From Saccharopolyspora hirsuta (lineage in GTDB: Bacteria > Actinomycetota > Actinomycetes > Mycobacteriales > Pseudonocardiaceae), in the NCBI RefSeq assembly GCF_008630535.1, contig NZ_VWPH01000008.1:343071-407070 (forward strand): a stretch of 64,000 nt of DNA, read 5' to 3'. Each line of letters opens with the position of its first letter. Positions within the stretch are counted from its first letter, which is position 1. Positions 44,826 to 53,462 of this stretch are shown here, in pieces. The notes below the pieces were generated by a model. It had not been told where the DNA came from and did no database searches. It saw only the letters and a list, made by a program, of their open reading frames with translations. The position numbers and the translations under genes are program-made.

Positions 44826-46379
44826 ATGGGCACGATCGCCGACGGTCTGATCAGGCGCCTGCGCACGCGCCTCGACCGCTGGTCGTCCTCGGTACCCGAA
44901 ACGCCGTCGCCGCCCACCCCGGAACAGATCCACCGCTCCGTCGCCGATGCCGAACGCGGACGCGCCGACGACCTACCAGCACTGCTGCTCGCGGTCAGCT
45001 CCGGCGGAAACGCCGACCTGAACGCCCACACCGCACGAGCCCTCCTCTCCGCCCGACCCCGCACGTGGCTCGCGCTGGACGCCGCCGCCCGACGAATCCG
45101 CTGGTACGAGCCCCGGTGGACCAACACCGTCATCCGCCGCCTTCTCGCCACCCCAGGCCCGCTGGACCTCCTGCTCGCGGCCTGCCACCCGGACGGCTTC
45201 GTCCGAGAAGCAGCGGTGGCCGCGATCTCCGAACGCGACGACACCGTCGCGCTACCCGTGCTGGCCCTGCGCGCAGCGGACTGGGTACCTGCCGTCCGCG
45301 ACCGCACCCGCCAGGCCTGCAGGCACCGCTTCGACCGCGCCCCAGCCGACGCGGTCACCCACTTGGCCCCGGTCGCTTTCGCCCTCCGCGCAAGGCAATC
45401 CGGCGGCTGGCTCGCCGAAGCGATCGAAGCTCTCCTCCGAGACGGCCCACCCCGAGCCCTGACCACTGCGCTTGCCTCGCCGGACAGGATCACCAGGAGA
45501 ACCGCGCACCGCATCGCCCTGGCCGCGAACCGGCTCGACGTAGACCAGCTGGTGCGCGCAGCCCGCACGGACAGCGACCTGCCGATCCGAATCATGTGCG
45601 CGGAGGCCGCCATCCGGCGCGGCAACGGCGATGTTCCCCGCAGGCTCCTCGCCAGCGGAACCGCCGCGGTTCGTGCAGAGGCAGTACGAGTCCTGGGCAC
45701 GAACGGTGCCGTCGATCCGGCCATCGACGCACTCGTCGACCGCAGCGCGCTCGTGCGCGCGACCGCGCAGGCCATCGTGCACCGTGCAGGCACGGACCCG
45801 GCAGCGCACTACCGCGTGCTGCTGAGCGAGAACCCCACCCCGTCGGCGATCGCAGGTCTCGGCGAAACCGGATCCAGCGCGGACGCCGACCTGCTCCGAC
45901 CGCAGCTGGCCCACCCGTCGTCGCGCGGTCGCGCCGAAGCGGTCCGCGCGCTGCGCCGACTCGGCCGGACCTCACCGGACATGCTTCTGCCGCTGCTCAC
46001 CGACCCGGTGTCGTCGGTGGCCCGACAGGTCGTGATCTCCCTGCTCCCACAAGCGGGAACTCTCGACGAGCAAGCACTGCGACCTCGGCTCCACCCGAGG
46101 AACCCGCGTCACGTCCGAAGAGCCGTCGGCCGCCTGCTCCGCGCACACGGCACGTGGACGCGGATCGACGTCGACCTGCTCCTGATCGACGACCCGGCGC
46201 AGGAGGTCCGCGCCGACGCGCGGGCGGACCTCGCCAACTGGCTCGCGCGCGACGCCGCAACGACCTACGCGTTCCCGTGCGGACCACGCGCGGCCGAGCT
46301 GTCCGCGCTGCTCACCGCTGTCGAAGCGGTTCTCGGTCCGGAGCAGTCGCGGCTGCTGCGGTTCCACCTGGGCTTCTGA
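44826..46379 (+). CDS. HEAT-repeat protein of unknown function
   Basis: 517 residues made of repeated helical pairs (for example REAAVAAISERDDTVALPVL, VRAEAVRVLGTNGAVDPAID, RGRAEAVRALRRLGRTSPDM), an alpha-solenoid like PBS-lyase HEAT proteins. Such scaffolds bind proteins or nucleic acids. No catalytic motif, signal peptide or membrane helix. ATG preceded by GGGGGA. It is isolated between repeat B and a minus-strand gene, with somewhat more A- and C-ending codons than neighbours. Confidence 0.8.
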   Translation: MGTIADGLIRRLRTRLDRWSSSVPETPSPPTPEQIHRSVADAERGRADDLPALLLAVSSGGNADLNAHTARALLSARPRTWLALDAAARRIRWYEPRWTNTVIRRLLATPGPLDLLLAACHPDGFVREAAVAAISERDDTVALPVLALRAADWVPAVRDRTRQACRHRFDRAPADAVTHLAPVAFALRARQSGGWLAEAIEALLRDGPPRALTTALASPDRITRRTAHRIALAANRLDVDQLVRAARTDSDLPIRIMCAEAAIRRGNGDVPRRLLASGTAAVRAEAVRVLGTNGAVDPAIDALVDRSALVRATAQAIVHRAGTDPAAHYRVLLSENPTPSAIAGLGETGSSADADLLRPQLAHPSSRGRAEAVRALRRLGRTSPDMLLPLLTDPVSSVARQVVISLLPQAGTLDEQALRPRLHPRNPRHVRRAVGRLLRAHGTWTRIDVDLLLIDDPAQEVRADARADLANWLARDAATTYAFPCGPRAAELSALLTAVEAVLGPEQSRLLRFHLGF

Positions 46380-46380
46380 G

Positions 46381-46989
46381 TCAGCGGGGGATCGCCGTGT
46401 GCTTGAACTCGTTGAGGTCCGGCCAGCCGGTCAGCAGGTCCACCACCCGCTCCACCGCTTCGATCGACGGCTGCGGGTCGGCGCCGAGCGGGGCGCGGTT
46501 CATGAGGCGCACGAAGACCGCCTGGTCGTCGGCGATGAAGGTCGGCACGCCCCAGACGTCGTGGGAGGCCACGAACTGCTCGTGCTCGGCCCGGACCTTC
46601 GCCAGCGCGGAGCCGTTGTCGATGTGCTCGAACACCGCGTCGGCCGGGACGTCGTGGTCGGTGAGGACGCGGGCCACCACCGACCGGTCCTCCAGGTGCA
46701 GGCCGTCGTCGTGGCGGGCCGCGAACAGCGCGCGGTGCACGGCCGGGAACTGCTCCGGGTACTCGTCGCGGACCACGACGCCCGCCTGCAGCGCGGTGAT
46801 CCCGCTGTCCTGCCCGGGTTCGTCCCAGACGCTGGGCTGCCCCTCCTCGACGTGCGCCTGGCCGAGCGAGAACGGCAGGTAGCGGACCTGCCAGTCGGCG
46901 CCTGCGGCCAGGCCGGTGAGCAGGTGCTCGTGCGCGTTGCGGGCGAACGGGCACCGGTAGTCCCACGTGACTGCGAACGTGGAAGTCAT
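46381..46989 (-). CDS. DsbA-like thioredoxin-fold protein
   Basis: 202 residues. DSBA-type fold with DYRCPFARNAHEHL near the N-terminus and VWGVPTFIADDQ with the cis-Pro loop. The usual CPxC active site is CPFA, so only the first Cys (Cys13) remains; such proteins may work with a low-molecular-weight thiol such as mycothiol rather than form an internal disulfide. No signal peptide, so probably cytoplasmic. ATG overlaps the permease stop (ATGA). Confidence 0.82.
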   Translation of the reverse strand: MTSTFAVTWDYRCPFARNAHEHLLTGLAAGADWQVRYLPFSLGQAHVEEGQPSVWDEPGQDSGITALQAGVVVRDEYPEQFPAVHRALFAARHDDGLHLEDRSVVARVLTDHDVPADAVFEHIDNGSALAKVRAEHEQFVASHDVWGVPTFIADDQAVFVRLMNRAPLGADPQPSIEAVERVVDLLTGWPDLNEFKHTAIPR

Positions 46990-48383
46990 GGTTGCTCAAC
47001 ACCTCCGGTCGGCTGCGTTGTTCCCGGTGCCCGGCGCCGGCGGACCTCGTAGCCGACGAGCACCACCACCAGGGTGACCAGGCTCAGCCAGAACTGCGAC
47101 CGCGTGTCCGGCAGGACGGCCATCGCCGCGATCACCACGAGCATCAGCGCGATGGTCAGGTAGCTCAGCCACGGGAACAGCCACATCTTGAGCGGCAGCT
47201 GCGCGGCGTCCACCCGGCGCCGCAGCCGCACCTGGGAGATCGCGATGACCAGGTACACGAACAGCGCCACCGCGCCGTAGGAGTTGACCAGGAACGCGAA
47301 GATCAGGTCGGGGGAGACGTACGCGGCGATCACCGACAGGTAGCCGACGACGGTCCCGGCCAGCAGCGCGCGGCGCGGCACCCCGCTGCGGCTGAGCTTG
47401 GTGAGCCCGCTCGGCGCATCGCCCCGCTGGGTCAGCGCGAACAGCATGCGCGAGGAGGTGTAGAGCGCGGAGTTCAGGCAGGACAGCACGGCGGTGAGCA
47501 CGATGGCGTTCATGATCGTGCTGGCGCCCGGGACGTGCAGCGCCTGCAGCACCGCCGCGTACGGGCTGACCTCGATCTCCGGGGAGTTCCACGGCACCAG
47601 CGCGACCACCACCAGCACCGAGAGCACGTAGAAGGCGACCACCCGCAGGATGATCGAGCGCATCGCGTTGGCCACCGCGCGGCGCGGTTCGGCCGACTCG
47701 GCGGCGGCGATGGTGACGATCTCGGCCCCGGTGTAGAACGCGACGCAGGGCACCACCGCGACCAGCACGGCCCCGACTCCGTGCGGGGCGAACCCGCCGT
47801 GCGCGGTGAGGTTGCCCAGCCCGCCCGGCGCGCTCGGCCACAGGCCCGTGACGGCCAGTGCGCCGAGGAACAGGAAGACCACGATCGCGGCGACCTTGAT
47901 GGACGAGAACCAGTACTCGAACTCGCCGTAGGAGCGCGCCGACACGAGGTTGGTCAGGGTCAGCGAGGTCAGCAGCACCAGGCTGATCACCCACAGCGGC
48001 ACCTCCGGCAGCCACAGCTGCACCAGCTTGCCCCCGGCGACGGCTTCGACGGCCACCACGATCACGAAGAAGTACCAGTACATCCAGCCGACCGCGAAAC
48101 CGGCGCGCTCGCCCAGGGCTTCGCGGGCGTAGGCGTAGAACGAGCCGAGCGCGGGGCGGGCCACGGTCATCTCGGCCAGCATCCGCATGATCAGCACGGT
48201 CAGCGCACCGGCGACGAGGAACGAGATCACCGCCGCCGGGCCGGTGGAGCGGATCACCACGCCGCTGCCGACGAACAGCCCGGCGCCGATCACCCCGCCG
48301 AGGGCGATCAGGCTCATGTGCCTGCGTTTCAGGCCCTGGGCCAGGCCTGCGGTTTCGATTTCGGGGGCGTGCTGCGAAGACAT
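46986..48383 (-). CDS. Amino-acid permease (GabP/AAT type)
   Basis: 465 residues, twelve predicted membrane helices, APC superfamily. N-terminal LKRRHMSLIALGGVIGAGLF and FYTGAEIVTIAAAESAEPRR are family signatures. Likely imports amino acids or GABA-like compounds with protons. Coupled to the DsbA-like gene downstream by a 4-nt overlap. A palindrome at 48452-48471 in its upstream region could be an operator. Confidence 0.9.
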   Translation of the reverse strand: MSSQHAPEIETAGLAQGLKRRHMSLIALGGVIGAGLFVGSGVVIRSTGPAAVISFLVAGALTVLIMRMLAEMTVARPALGSFYAYAREALGERAGFAVGWMYWYFFVIVVAVEAVAGGKLVQLWLPEVPLWVISLVLLTSLTLTNLVSARSYGEFEYWFSSIKVAAIVVFLFLGALAVTGLWPSAPGGLGNLTAHGGFAPHGVGAVLVAVVPCVAFYTGAEIVTIAAAESAEPRRAVANAMRSIILRVVAFYVLSVLVVVALVPWNSPEIEVSPYAAVLQALHVPGASTIMNAIVLTAVLSCLNSALYTSSRMLFALTQRGDAPSGLTKLSRSGVPRRALLAGTVVGYLSVIAAYVSPDLIFAFLVNSYGAVALFVYLVIAISQVRLRRRVDAAQLPLKMWLFPWLSYLTIALMLVVIAAMAVLPDTRSQFWLSLVTLVVVLVGYEVRRRRAPGTTQPTGGVEQP

Positions 48384-48451
48384 GCGTGGTTCCTCGAGGT
48401 GCGGGAGCGGGTGTCGCGGGGCGTCACGCGCGACACGCGGCGCTGGTGATC

Positions 48452-48471
48452 CGGCACGTGTCGACGTGCCG
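48452..48471. promoter_or_regulatory. Palindrome upstream of the permease gene
   Basis: CGGCACGT-GTCG-ACGTGCCG, 8-bp arms, 68 nt before the permease start. Could be an operator or a leader hairpin. Confidence 0.45.
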
Positions 48472-48681
48472 ACGAGCCACCAGGAGCACTGATCTCGGAG
48501 CCACGGCGGGGGATGCTACGCGGACGACGGCCCGCGATGGGGCCGTCCCACATGCCGGACCGCTTTCCCCGCAAGGGGAATCCGGCCGGACGGTCGGTGC
48601 CTCCCAGCACGGGCAGTCCGCCCAGCAGCGCAGATGTCGTTGCGCTGGAAGAGGTTCGTGGCGATTCCGCGCGAAACCGCC

Positions 48682-48804
48682 CTAGTCGTAACCGCGGACG
48701 AGGTGGTCCTCGTCGTGCGGTTCGCCGGGCTGCCGCGGGACCTCCACCTCCGACCGGCCCTGCTCCTGCGGATTGGTCCGACGTTGCGCGGTCTGCAGCG
48801 ACAC
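48682..48804 (-). CDS. Possible 40-residue hydrophilic peptide
   Basis: GTG start with AAGGGA a suitable distance upstream. Thirty-five or so of 40 codons end in G or C, as expected for a real gene here. The product is charged and Gln/Glu/Pro-rich (QRRTNPQEQGRSEVEVP) and ends HLVRGYD. No family recognised; it may be a small regulatory or precursor peptide, or chance. Confidence 0.35.
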   Translation of the reverse strand: MSLQTAQRRTNPQEQGRSEVEVPRQPGEPHDEDHLVRGYD

Positions 48805-49098
48805 GGCTCGTCCCTTCGCTGAACTCGGTGTTGCCGGGAACGGTACGGCCGCGGTCGGCGCGCAGAGGTTGTGGTGAACGACGAAGTTCCCCGCCCGCGT
48901 TGTGCGCTAGAACAAGCCCGAGCGCAGCTGCCGCGCGGCGGAGGTACTGCCGCGACGGCCGCCCCCAGCTGATCGAGCTTCGCGCCACGCTCGATCAGCC
49001 GTCCGTGATATCTACCGAGTATTCACTTATGGAGAATCTACGCAGGTAAAGACGCCATCGTGGGCGCTGAACTGAGCTATCTTGGAGTCACTTGACCG

Positions 49099-49128
49099 TT
49101 GACCTCGGCACCCGTTCGCGGCTACCGT
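49099..49128 (+). promoter_or_regulatory. Putative promoter
   Basis: TTGACC (49099-49104) and TACCGT (49123-49128) with 18-nt spacing. It places transcription start near 49135, just before the ATG at 49143. Confidence 0.45.
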
Positions 49129-49142
49129 GCAGATCAGAAGCG

Positions 49143-49463
49143 ATGCCGACATCCGGTCGGCACGAGTCGGAAGACCAGGGGGTGGTGAGGGTGGCAGTCC
49201 GGGACCAGAACCCGATAAGACCGGCGCAACCCCGAGGCACGACCGCCCCGCCGACGGCCCTGCACCCGGCCCCGGAGTCCCTCACCTGCGCACTAGCGGC
49301 AACCCTCCTGGAAGAGACCTACCGAACCCTGGACGAGACCTACGCGGTGCTGGGCCTGGCCCGCTGGAACCAACCCCCGGCCGAAGCCCTCTGGCAAGCC
49401 AGAACCCTCGAACCCCAGAACCCCCCAACACCCCACCAAACCCAACCCCGAAAGACAGCCTGA
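49143..49463 (+). CDS. Small hypothetical protein
   Basis: 106 residues if started at the ATG after the putative promoter; GTG codons at 49182 and 49191 are alternatives. Basic and Pro-rich N-terminus, then a helical stretch (LAATLLEETYRTLDETYAVL) and a Pro/Gln-rich tail. No family recognised. The 3' third is strongly C-rich and G-poor, like the ends of trmI and hrpB and the tail of the nearby repeat. Confidence 0.45.
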   Translation: MPTSGRHESEDQGVVRVAVRDQNPIRPAQPRGTTAPPTALHPAPESLTCALAATLLEETYRTLDETYAVLGLARWNQPPAEALWQARTLEPQNPPTPHQTQPRKTA

Positions 49464-49488
49464 CCACCCCACAGCTGCACCACAGCCA

Positions 49489-49687
49489 TCCGAGGGGCGG
49501 TGACGGGTTTCCTGTGCTCCTCGACGCGCGTTGTGTCTGCGGCCGTGGCTCGGAACGCCAGCGCGGTACCTACCCGGTATGACTGCCGTCGGAGGGGTGG
49601 TGGTGGGTTTCCTGTGTTCTTCGTGGGGCGTTGTGTCTCTGACGTTGGTTCGGAACGGCCCCCGGTACCCGCCCGATATCACCGCCG
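49489..49687 (+). repeat. Two tandem units of about 99 bp
   Basis: Units start TCCGAGGGGCGGTG (49489) and TCGGAGGGGTGGTG (49589) and share GGGTTTCCTGTG, CGTTGTGTCT and CGGAACG; a third start at 49688 leads into repeat C. The unit boundary equals the 5' edge of the composite element (compare GAGGGGCGGTGA before copy D). Confidence 0.7.
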
Positions 49688-49708
49688 TCGGAGGGGTGGT
49701 GAGGGCTG

Positions 49709-49910
49709 CGATTTCGATTGAAATTGGCGTATGTCGCCACTGGAGGTTCCGTCGAGAAGGTGACGGCGCCAATTTCGATTGAAATTGCATCCCCCAAGGC
49801 GACCCCCTACCGCTTTGAACCCAACGCAACCCCCCCACGCAACGGCACCTCTCCCCACCAACCCCACCCGACTATCACCACCGATCCCCCGGCACCAACC
49901 CCCACCACAC
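49709..49910 (+). repeat. Composite palindrome element, copy C
   Basis: Palindromes at 49709-49726 and 49770-49787, then the C-rich tail with ACCGCTTTGAACCCAACGC and ATCACCACCGATCCCC. It lies between the small hypothetical gene and the GAF regulator, sense to both. Its first palindrome is identical to the first of copy A. Confidence 0.8.
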
Positions 49911-50004
49911 CCCCCACCCGAGGCACGGTGATTCCGGCAGAGCCTTCGGCCCCGTATCGTGGTGGCGCTCACATGGTCCACCCGGGAGAGCCAGGGGGGC
50001 GGCG

Positions 50005-51213
50005 ATGCGGCCCGAGCACCTCGACGAAGCGGTGCCGGAACCAGCGGACCGGCAGCGCTACACGCGCGCGCTGGCTTCGGCGCGGGACGCCGTCCTGTCC
50101 GGCCAGCGCCCACCGGTCCCGGTCCGATCGCCGATCATCGACTCCTGGCAACGGGTGCGCGGCCACGGGCTCGACCCCGACCGCGGGCGGGACGTCGACC
50201 CGGTTCCGCTGACCGAGGTGGAGCGGCGCCGCCAGCGGTGCGGCCTGGCCGGTGACCCGGTGCGGACGCTGCGCACCGGTCTGCTGCCCGCGGCCGACAG
50301 CGCCGGGCACATCGTGGTCGTGGTCGACAGCGACGGCAGGTTGTTGTGGCGCGAGGGAAACCGGGCGGTGCTGCGCCGCGCCGACCGGCTCGGGTTCGTC
50401 GAGGGCGCCAGCTGGGGCGAGGGCTCGGTCGGGACCAACGCGATCGGCACCGCGCTCGTCGAGGGCCGTCCGCTGCACGTCCACGCCACCGAGCACTACG
50501 TGGGCACGCACCACCTCTGGACCTGCGCCGCCGCACCCGTGCACGATCCCCGCGACGGTCGGCTGCTTGGCGCGGTCGACATCAGCGGCCCGCGGGACAC
50601 CGCCCACCCGAGCATGCTCGCGCTGGTCAGCGCGGTCGCGGAGATGGCCGAAGCCCGGTTGCGCGAGGCGCACCGCGACCAGCTGGACCGCCTGCGGGCC
50701 ATCGCCGCGCCGCTGCTCGCGCGGATGCCCGGGCAGGCGCTGGTCGTCGACCGCAACGGCTGGGTCGCCGCGTCGACCGGGCTGCCGCCGATCGACCGCG
50801 TCGCGCTGCCCGCGCAGCTCGACTCCCAGCGGGTGTGGGTGCCCGCGTTCGGCGACTGCGTGCTGGAGCCGCTGCCCGAAGGCGTGCTGCTGCGCCCGGG
50901 CGGGCTCGGGACCGCGGCATCCGCACGGGTGGTGCTCGACCTCCGGGGCGCGCGGCCGCAGCTGTCCGTGCACCGCGCCTCGGGCAGCTGGTCCTACCAG
51001 GTCAGCGCCCGGCACGCCGACGTCCTCGCGTGCCTCGCCGAGCGCCCGGCGGGCTGCAGCGCCGCCGACCTCGCCGAGCACCTGTTCGCCGATCCGACGC
51101 GCACGGTCACGGTCCGGGCGGAGATGTCGCGGCTGCGCAAGCGCTTCGGCGACCTGCTCCAGCACCGCCCGTACCGCTTCCGCCCGGAACTGGACGTCTC
51201 GGTGCTGCGCTGA
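50005..51213 (+). CDS. GAF-domain transcriptional regulator (AcoR N-terminal-like)
   Basis: 402 residues. The N-terminus (SPIIDSWQRVRGHGLDPDRG) and the GAF domain (WGEGSVGTNAIGTALVEGRP, WTCAAAPVHDPRDGRLLGAV) match regulators of acetoin/glycerol metabolism, but there is no sigma-54 AAA domain. Instead the C-terminus (VSARHADVLACLAERPAGCS, VRAEMSRLRKRFGDLLQHRP) is a winged-helix-like region found in actinobacterial members. These usually sit beside an aldehyde dehydrogenase gene, absent here, so the target is unknown. Confidence 0.85.
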   Translation: MRPEHLDEAVPEPADRQRYTRALASARDAVLSGQRPPVPVRSPIIDSWQRVRGHGLDPDRGRDVDPVPLTEVERRRQRCGLAGDPVRTLRTGLLPAADSAGHIVVVVDSDGRLLWREGNRAVLRRADRLGFVEGASWGEGSVGTNAIGTALVEGRPLHVHATEHYVGTHHLWTCAAAPVHDPRDGRLLGAVDISGPRDTAHPSMLALVSAVAEMAEARLREAHRDQLDRLRAIAAPLLARMPGQALVVDRNGWVAASTGLPPIDRVALPAQLDSQRVWVPAFGDCVLEPLPEGVLLRPGGLGTAASARVVLDLRGARPQLSVHRASGSWSYQVSARHADVLACLAERPAGCSAADLAEHLFADPTRTVTVRAEMSRLRKRFGDLLQHRPYRFRPELDVSVLR

Positions 51214-51252
51214 CTCCTCCGTTCGCCGGTGTGGCGGGTCCGCTCGGGTGAT

Positions 51253-51258
51253 TAGGTT
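51253..51258 (+). promoter_or_regulatory. Putative -10 element, leaderless start
   Basis: TAGGTT ends 6 nt before the cyclophilin ATG; no ribosome site is seen. Confidence 0.4.
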
Positions 51259-51264
51259 CGTCGC

Positions 51265-51930
51265 ATGAAGTTGCGCTGGTTCGCTGGAATCCTCGCGGTG
51301 GTCCTCGCCGCCACCCCCGTCGCCGTCGCGCACGCCGAGTCGCCGCGACCGCCGCACCGCACGACGTGCGAGTACATCCCGACCCCGGAGAACCCGGCGG
51401 CCCGCGAGGTGGCCCTGCCCAAGCCCGAGGCGAAGACCAGGGGCACGGTCCGGGCGAAGATCGAGACCAACCACGGCGACATCGTGGTGGAGCTGGACCG
51501 CGAGAACGCGCCGTGCGCGGTGCACAACCTCGTGCACCTGGCGCGCAGCGACTTCTACGACCGGTCCCGCTGCTGGCGGCTGACCAACTCCGAGCGGCTG
51601 GGCGTGCTGCAGTGCGGCGACATCTGGTCGGTGGAGAAGGGCGGCCCCGGCTACCGGTTCGCCGACGAGGTGACCGGCGCCGAGACCTACCCGCGCGGCA
51701 CGATCGCGATGGGCAACCAGGGCCCGGACACCAACGGCAGCCAGTTCTTCATCGTCCACTCGCACGCCAACATCAAGCCCGCGTACACGGTCCTGGGCCG
51801 CGTGGTGCGCGGCATGGAGGTCCTGGACGCGATCGTGGCGGGCGGCATCGTCCCCGGTGAGAACGGCGACCCGGGCGACGGCGAACCGGCCCTCCCGGTG
51901 GAGATCGAGAACGTCAAGATCCGCGGCTGA
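51265..51930 (+). CDS. Secreted cyclophilin-type peptidyl-prolyl isomerase
   Basis: 221 residues. Signal peptide (LRWFAGILAVVLAATPVAVA, cut near residue 24). The cyclophilin fold has NHGDIVVELDRENAPCAVHN, GTIAMGNQGPDTNGSQFFIV and the final beta strands. Catalyses cis-trans proline isomerisation, here probably for exported proteins. Two Cys in the ligand region (RCWRL, LQCGD) could pair. Its last 17 bases overlap the opposite-strand monooxygenase gene. Confidence 0.92.
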   Translation: MKLRWFAGILAVVLAATPVAVAHAESPRPPHRTTCEYIPTPENPAAREVALPKPEAKTRGTVRAKIETNHGDIVVELDRENAPCAVHNLVHLARSDFYDRSRCWRLTNSERLGVLQCGDIWSVEKGGPGYRFADEVTGAETYPRGTIAMGNQGPDTNGSQFFIVHSHANIKPAYTVLGRVVRGMEVLDAIVAGGIVPGENGDPGDGEPALPVEIENVKIRG

Positions 51931-53428
51931 CGCCGAACCACCTGGTCAGGGCTTCGCGGAGGGCGGCGGGGTCCGGGTCGGCGTCGGCCGCCCAGACCAC
52001 GTAGCCGTCCGGGCGCAGGAGCATCGCGGGTGCGTCGGCTCGGACCGCGACGACGTCCACGCGGTCCGTCCAGCCGGAAGCCGCCGCGGCCAGCGTGGCC
52101 GTCGTGTCCAGCAGCAGCGGTCGGGCGCTCGCGGTCAGGTCGGCGAGGCGGCGCGCCCGCCCGTCCACGTCGAGGTCCAGGTCAGGTGCCCAACCGCCGA
52201 CCAGCGGGTGTGCACCGCCGAGGTCGTAGCGGACGTCCGCGCCGGACATGGTGTCCGCGATGTGCTGGACGTTGTGGGGGTTCTGCAGGAGTTCGCCGAA
52301 CAGCTCGCGCAGCGCGGTGATCTCGGGTCCGGGGGAGAGCAGCGCGGACTGGGCCTGGGTGTGCATGACCACGCGCTCGGCGACCGGGCGGCGCTCCGAC
52401 TCGTAGGTGTCCAGCAGGCCGGGCGGGGCCCAGCCGTGCAGTTCCGCGGCGAGCTTCCAGCCCAGGTTCACCGCGTCCTGCAGGCCCAGGTTCAGCCCCG
52501 GCCCGCCGATCGCCGAGTGGACGTGGGCGGCGTCGCCGACCAGCAGCACCCGGCGGTCGCGGTAGCGCTCGGCCAGCCGGGTGTTGCCGCCGATCAAGCG
52601 GCGCAGGTGGCCGTCGCCGGTCGGCGGCCGGAGCGGGACGTCGGTGCCGAGCACCCGGCGCGCGCTCGCGCGCAGCTCGTCCAGCGTCATCGGCGACCAG
52701 TCGTCGGCGTCCGGATCCCACTCCATCGTGGACACCACCCACGGCCGGTCGGGGAACGGGGCGAAGGCGAACACCCCGCGCTCGGTCCGGTGGTGGACGA
52801 AGGGCGGGACGAGACCCGCACCTGGCAGGTCGAGGCCCCCGGTCCGCTCGTCGAGCAGTTCCCGGGGCACGGTCACGTGCGCCAACCGGGAGACCACGTT
52901 CTCCCGGGACACTCCCGGAAAACCGATGCCGAGCAGCTTGCGCGCGGTGCTCCGCCCGCCGTCCGCGCCGACCAGGAACCGGGCCTCCAGCCGGTAGTCG
53001 CCGGTCGGCCCGCTGATCCGGGCGGTGACCGCGTCGCCGTCCTGCGAGAGACCGGTGAGCTCGTGGCCGCGGCGGATCTCGGCGCCCAGCTCGATCGCGC
53101 GCTCCTCGAGGACTTGCTCGACCTCGTGCTGCGGCACTCCCAGCACGTAGAGCGGGTTGTCGTCGAGTTCGCCCAGGGGGAGCGGGAATCCGCCGAACAC
53201 GAAGGTCGGCGCCGGGCTCGGCGGTTCCGGGCTCCCGCTGAGGCGTTGGTGCAGGCCGCGCCGATCGAGCAGGCGCACCACCTGACCGATCAGGCCGTTG
53301 GCGCGGTTCCGGGGCACGAGCTCCGGCTCCCGCTCCAGCACCAGGGCGCGGACCCCGGCCAGGCCGAGCTCGACGGCGAGCATCAGCCCGTTGGGTCCGC
53401 CACCTGCGATGACGACATCTTCCGACAT
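51914..53428 (-). CDS. FAD-dependent aromatic monooxygenase (Rox/UbiH-like)
   Basis: 504 residues of the p-hydroxybenzoate hydroxylase class: VIAGGGPNGLMLAVELGLAG binds FAD, VGADGGRSTARK is the second motif, and VGDAAHVHSAIGGPGLNLGL the third. A thioredoxin-like C-terminal domain follows. Closest in feel to rifampicin-inactivating monooxygenases and polyketide hydroxylases; which one cannot be decided. A TetR gene 34 nt upstream on the same strand probably regulates it. Confidence 0.85.
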   Translation of the reverse strand: MSEDVVIAGGGPNGLMLAVELGLAGVRALVLEREPELVPRNRANGLIGQVVRLLDRRGLHQRLSGSPEPPSPAPTFVFGGFPLPLGELDDNPLYVLGVPQHEVEQVLEERAIELGAEIRRGHELTGLSQDGDAVTARISGPTGDYRLEARFLVGADGGRSTARKLLGIGFPGVSRENVVSRLAHVTVPRELLDERTGGLDLPGAGLVPPFVHHRTERGVFAFAPFPDRPWVVSTMEWDPDADDWSPMTLDELRASARRVLGTDVPLRPPTGDGHLRRLIGGNTRLAERYRDRRVLLVGDAAHVHSAIGGPGLNLGLQDAVNLGWKLAAELHGWAPPGLLDTYESERRPVAERVVMHTQAQSALLSPGPEITALRELFGELLQNPHNVQHIADTMSGADVRYDLGGAHPLVGGWAPDLDLDVDGRARRLADLTASARPLLLDTTATLAAAASGWTDRVDVVAVRADAPAMLLRPDGYVVWAADADPDPAALREALTRWFGVSRGS

Positions 53429-53462
53429 GGAGCTCTCCCCTGCGGTGGAAGGAAAGGACGGG

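Larger units (their letters stand above)
48384..49098. other. Long intergenic region upstream of the permease gene
   Basis: About 700 bp holding the permease promoter region, a palindrome (48452-48471), one possible short gene (48682-48804, minus strand) and an unusually AT-rich patch near 49005-49050. No large reading frame in it shows recognisable protein motifs. Confidence 0.5.

Noticed and set aside
49092..49142. TTG start for the small hypothetical gene
   Set aside because: It overlaps the likely promoter TTGACC-N18-TACCGT.
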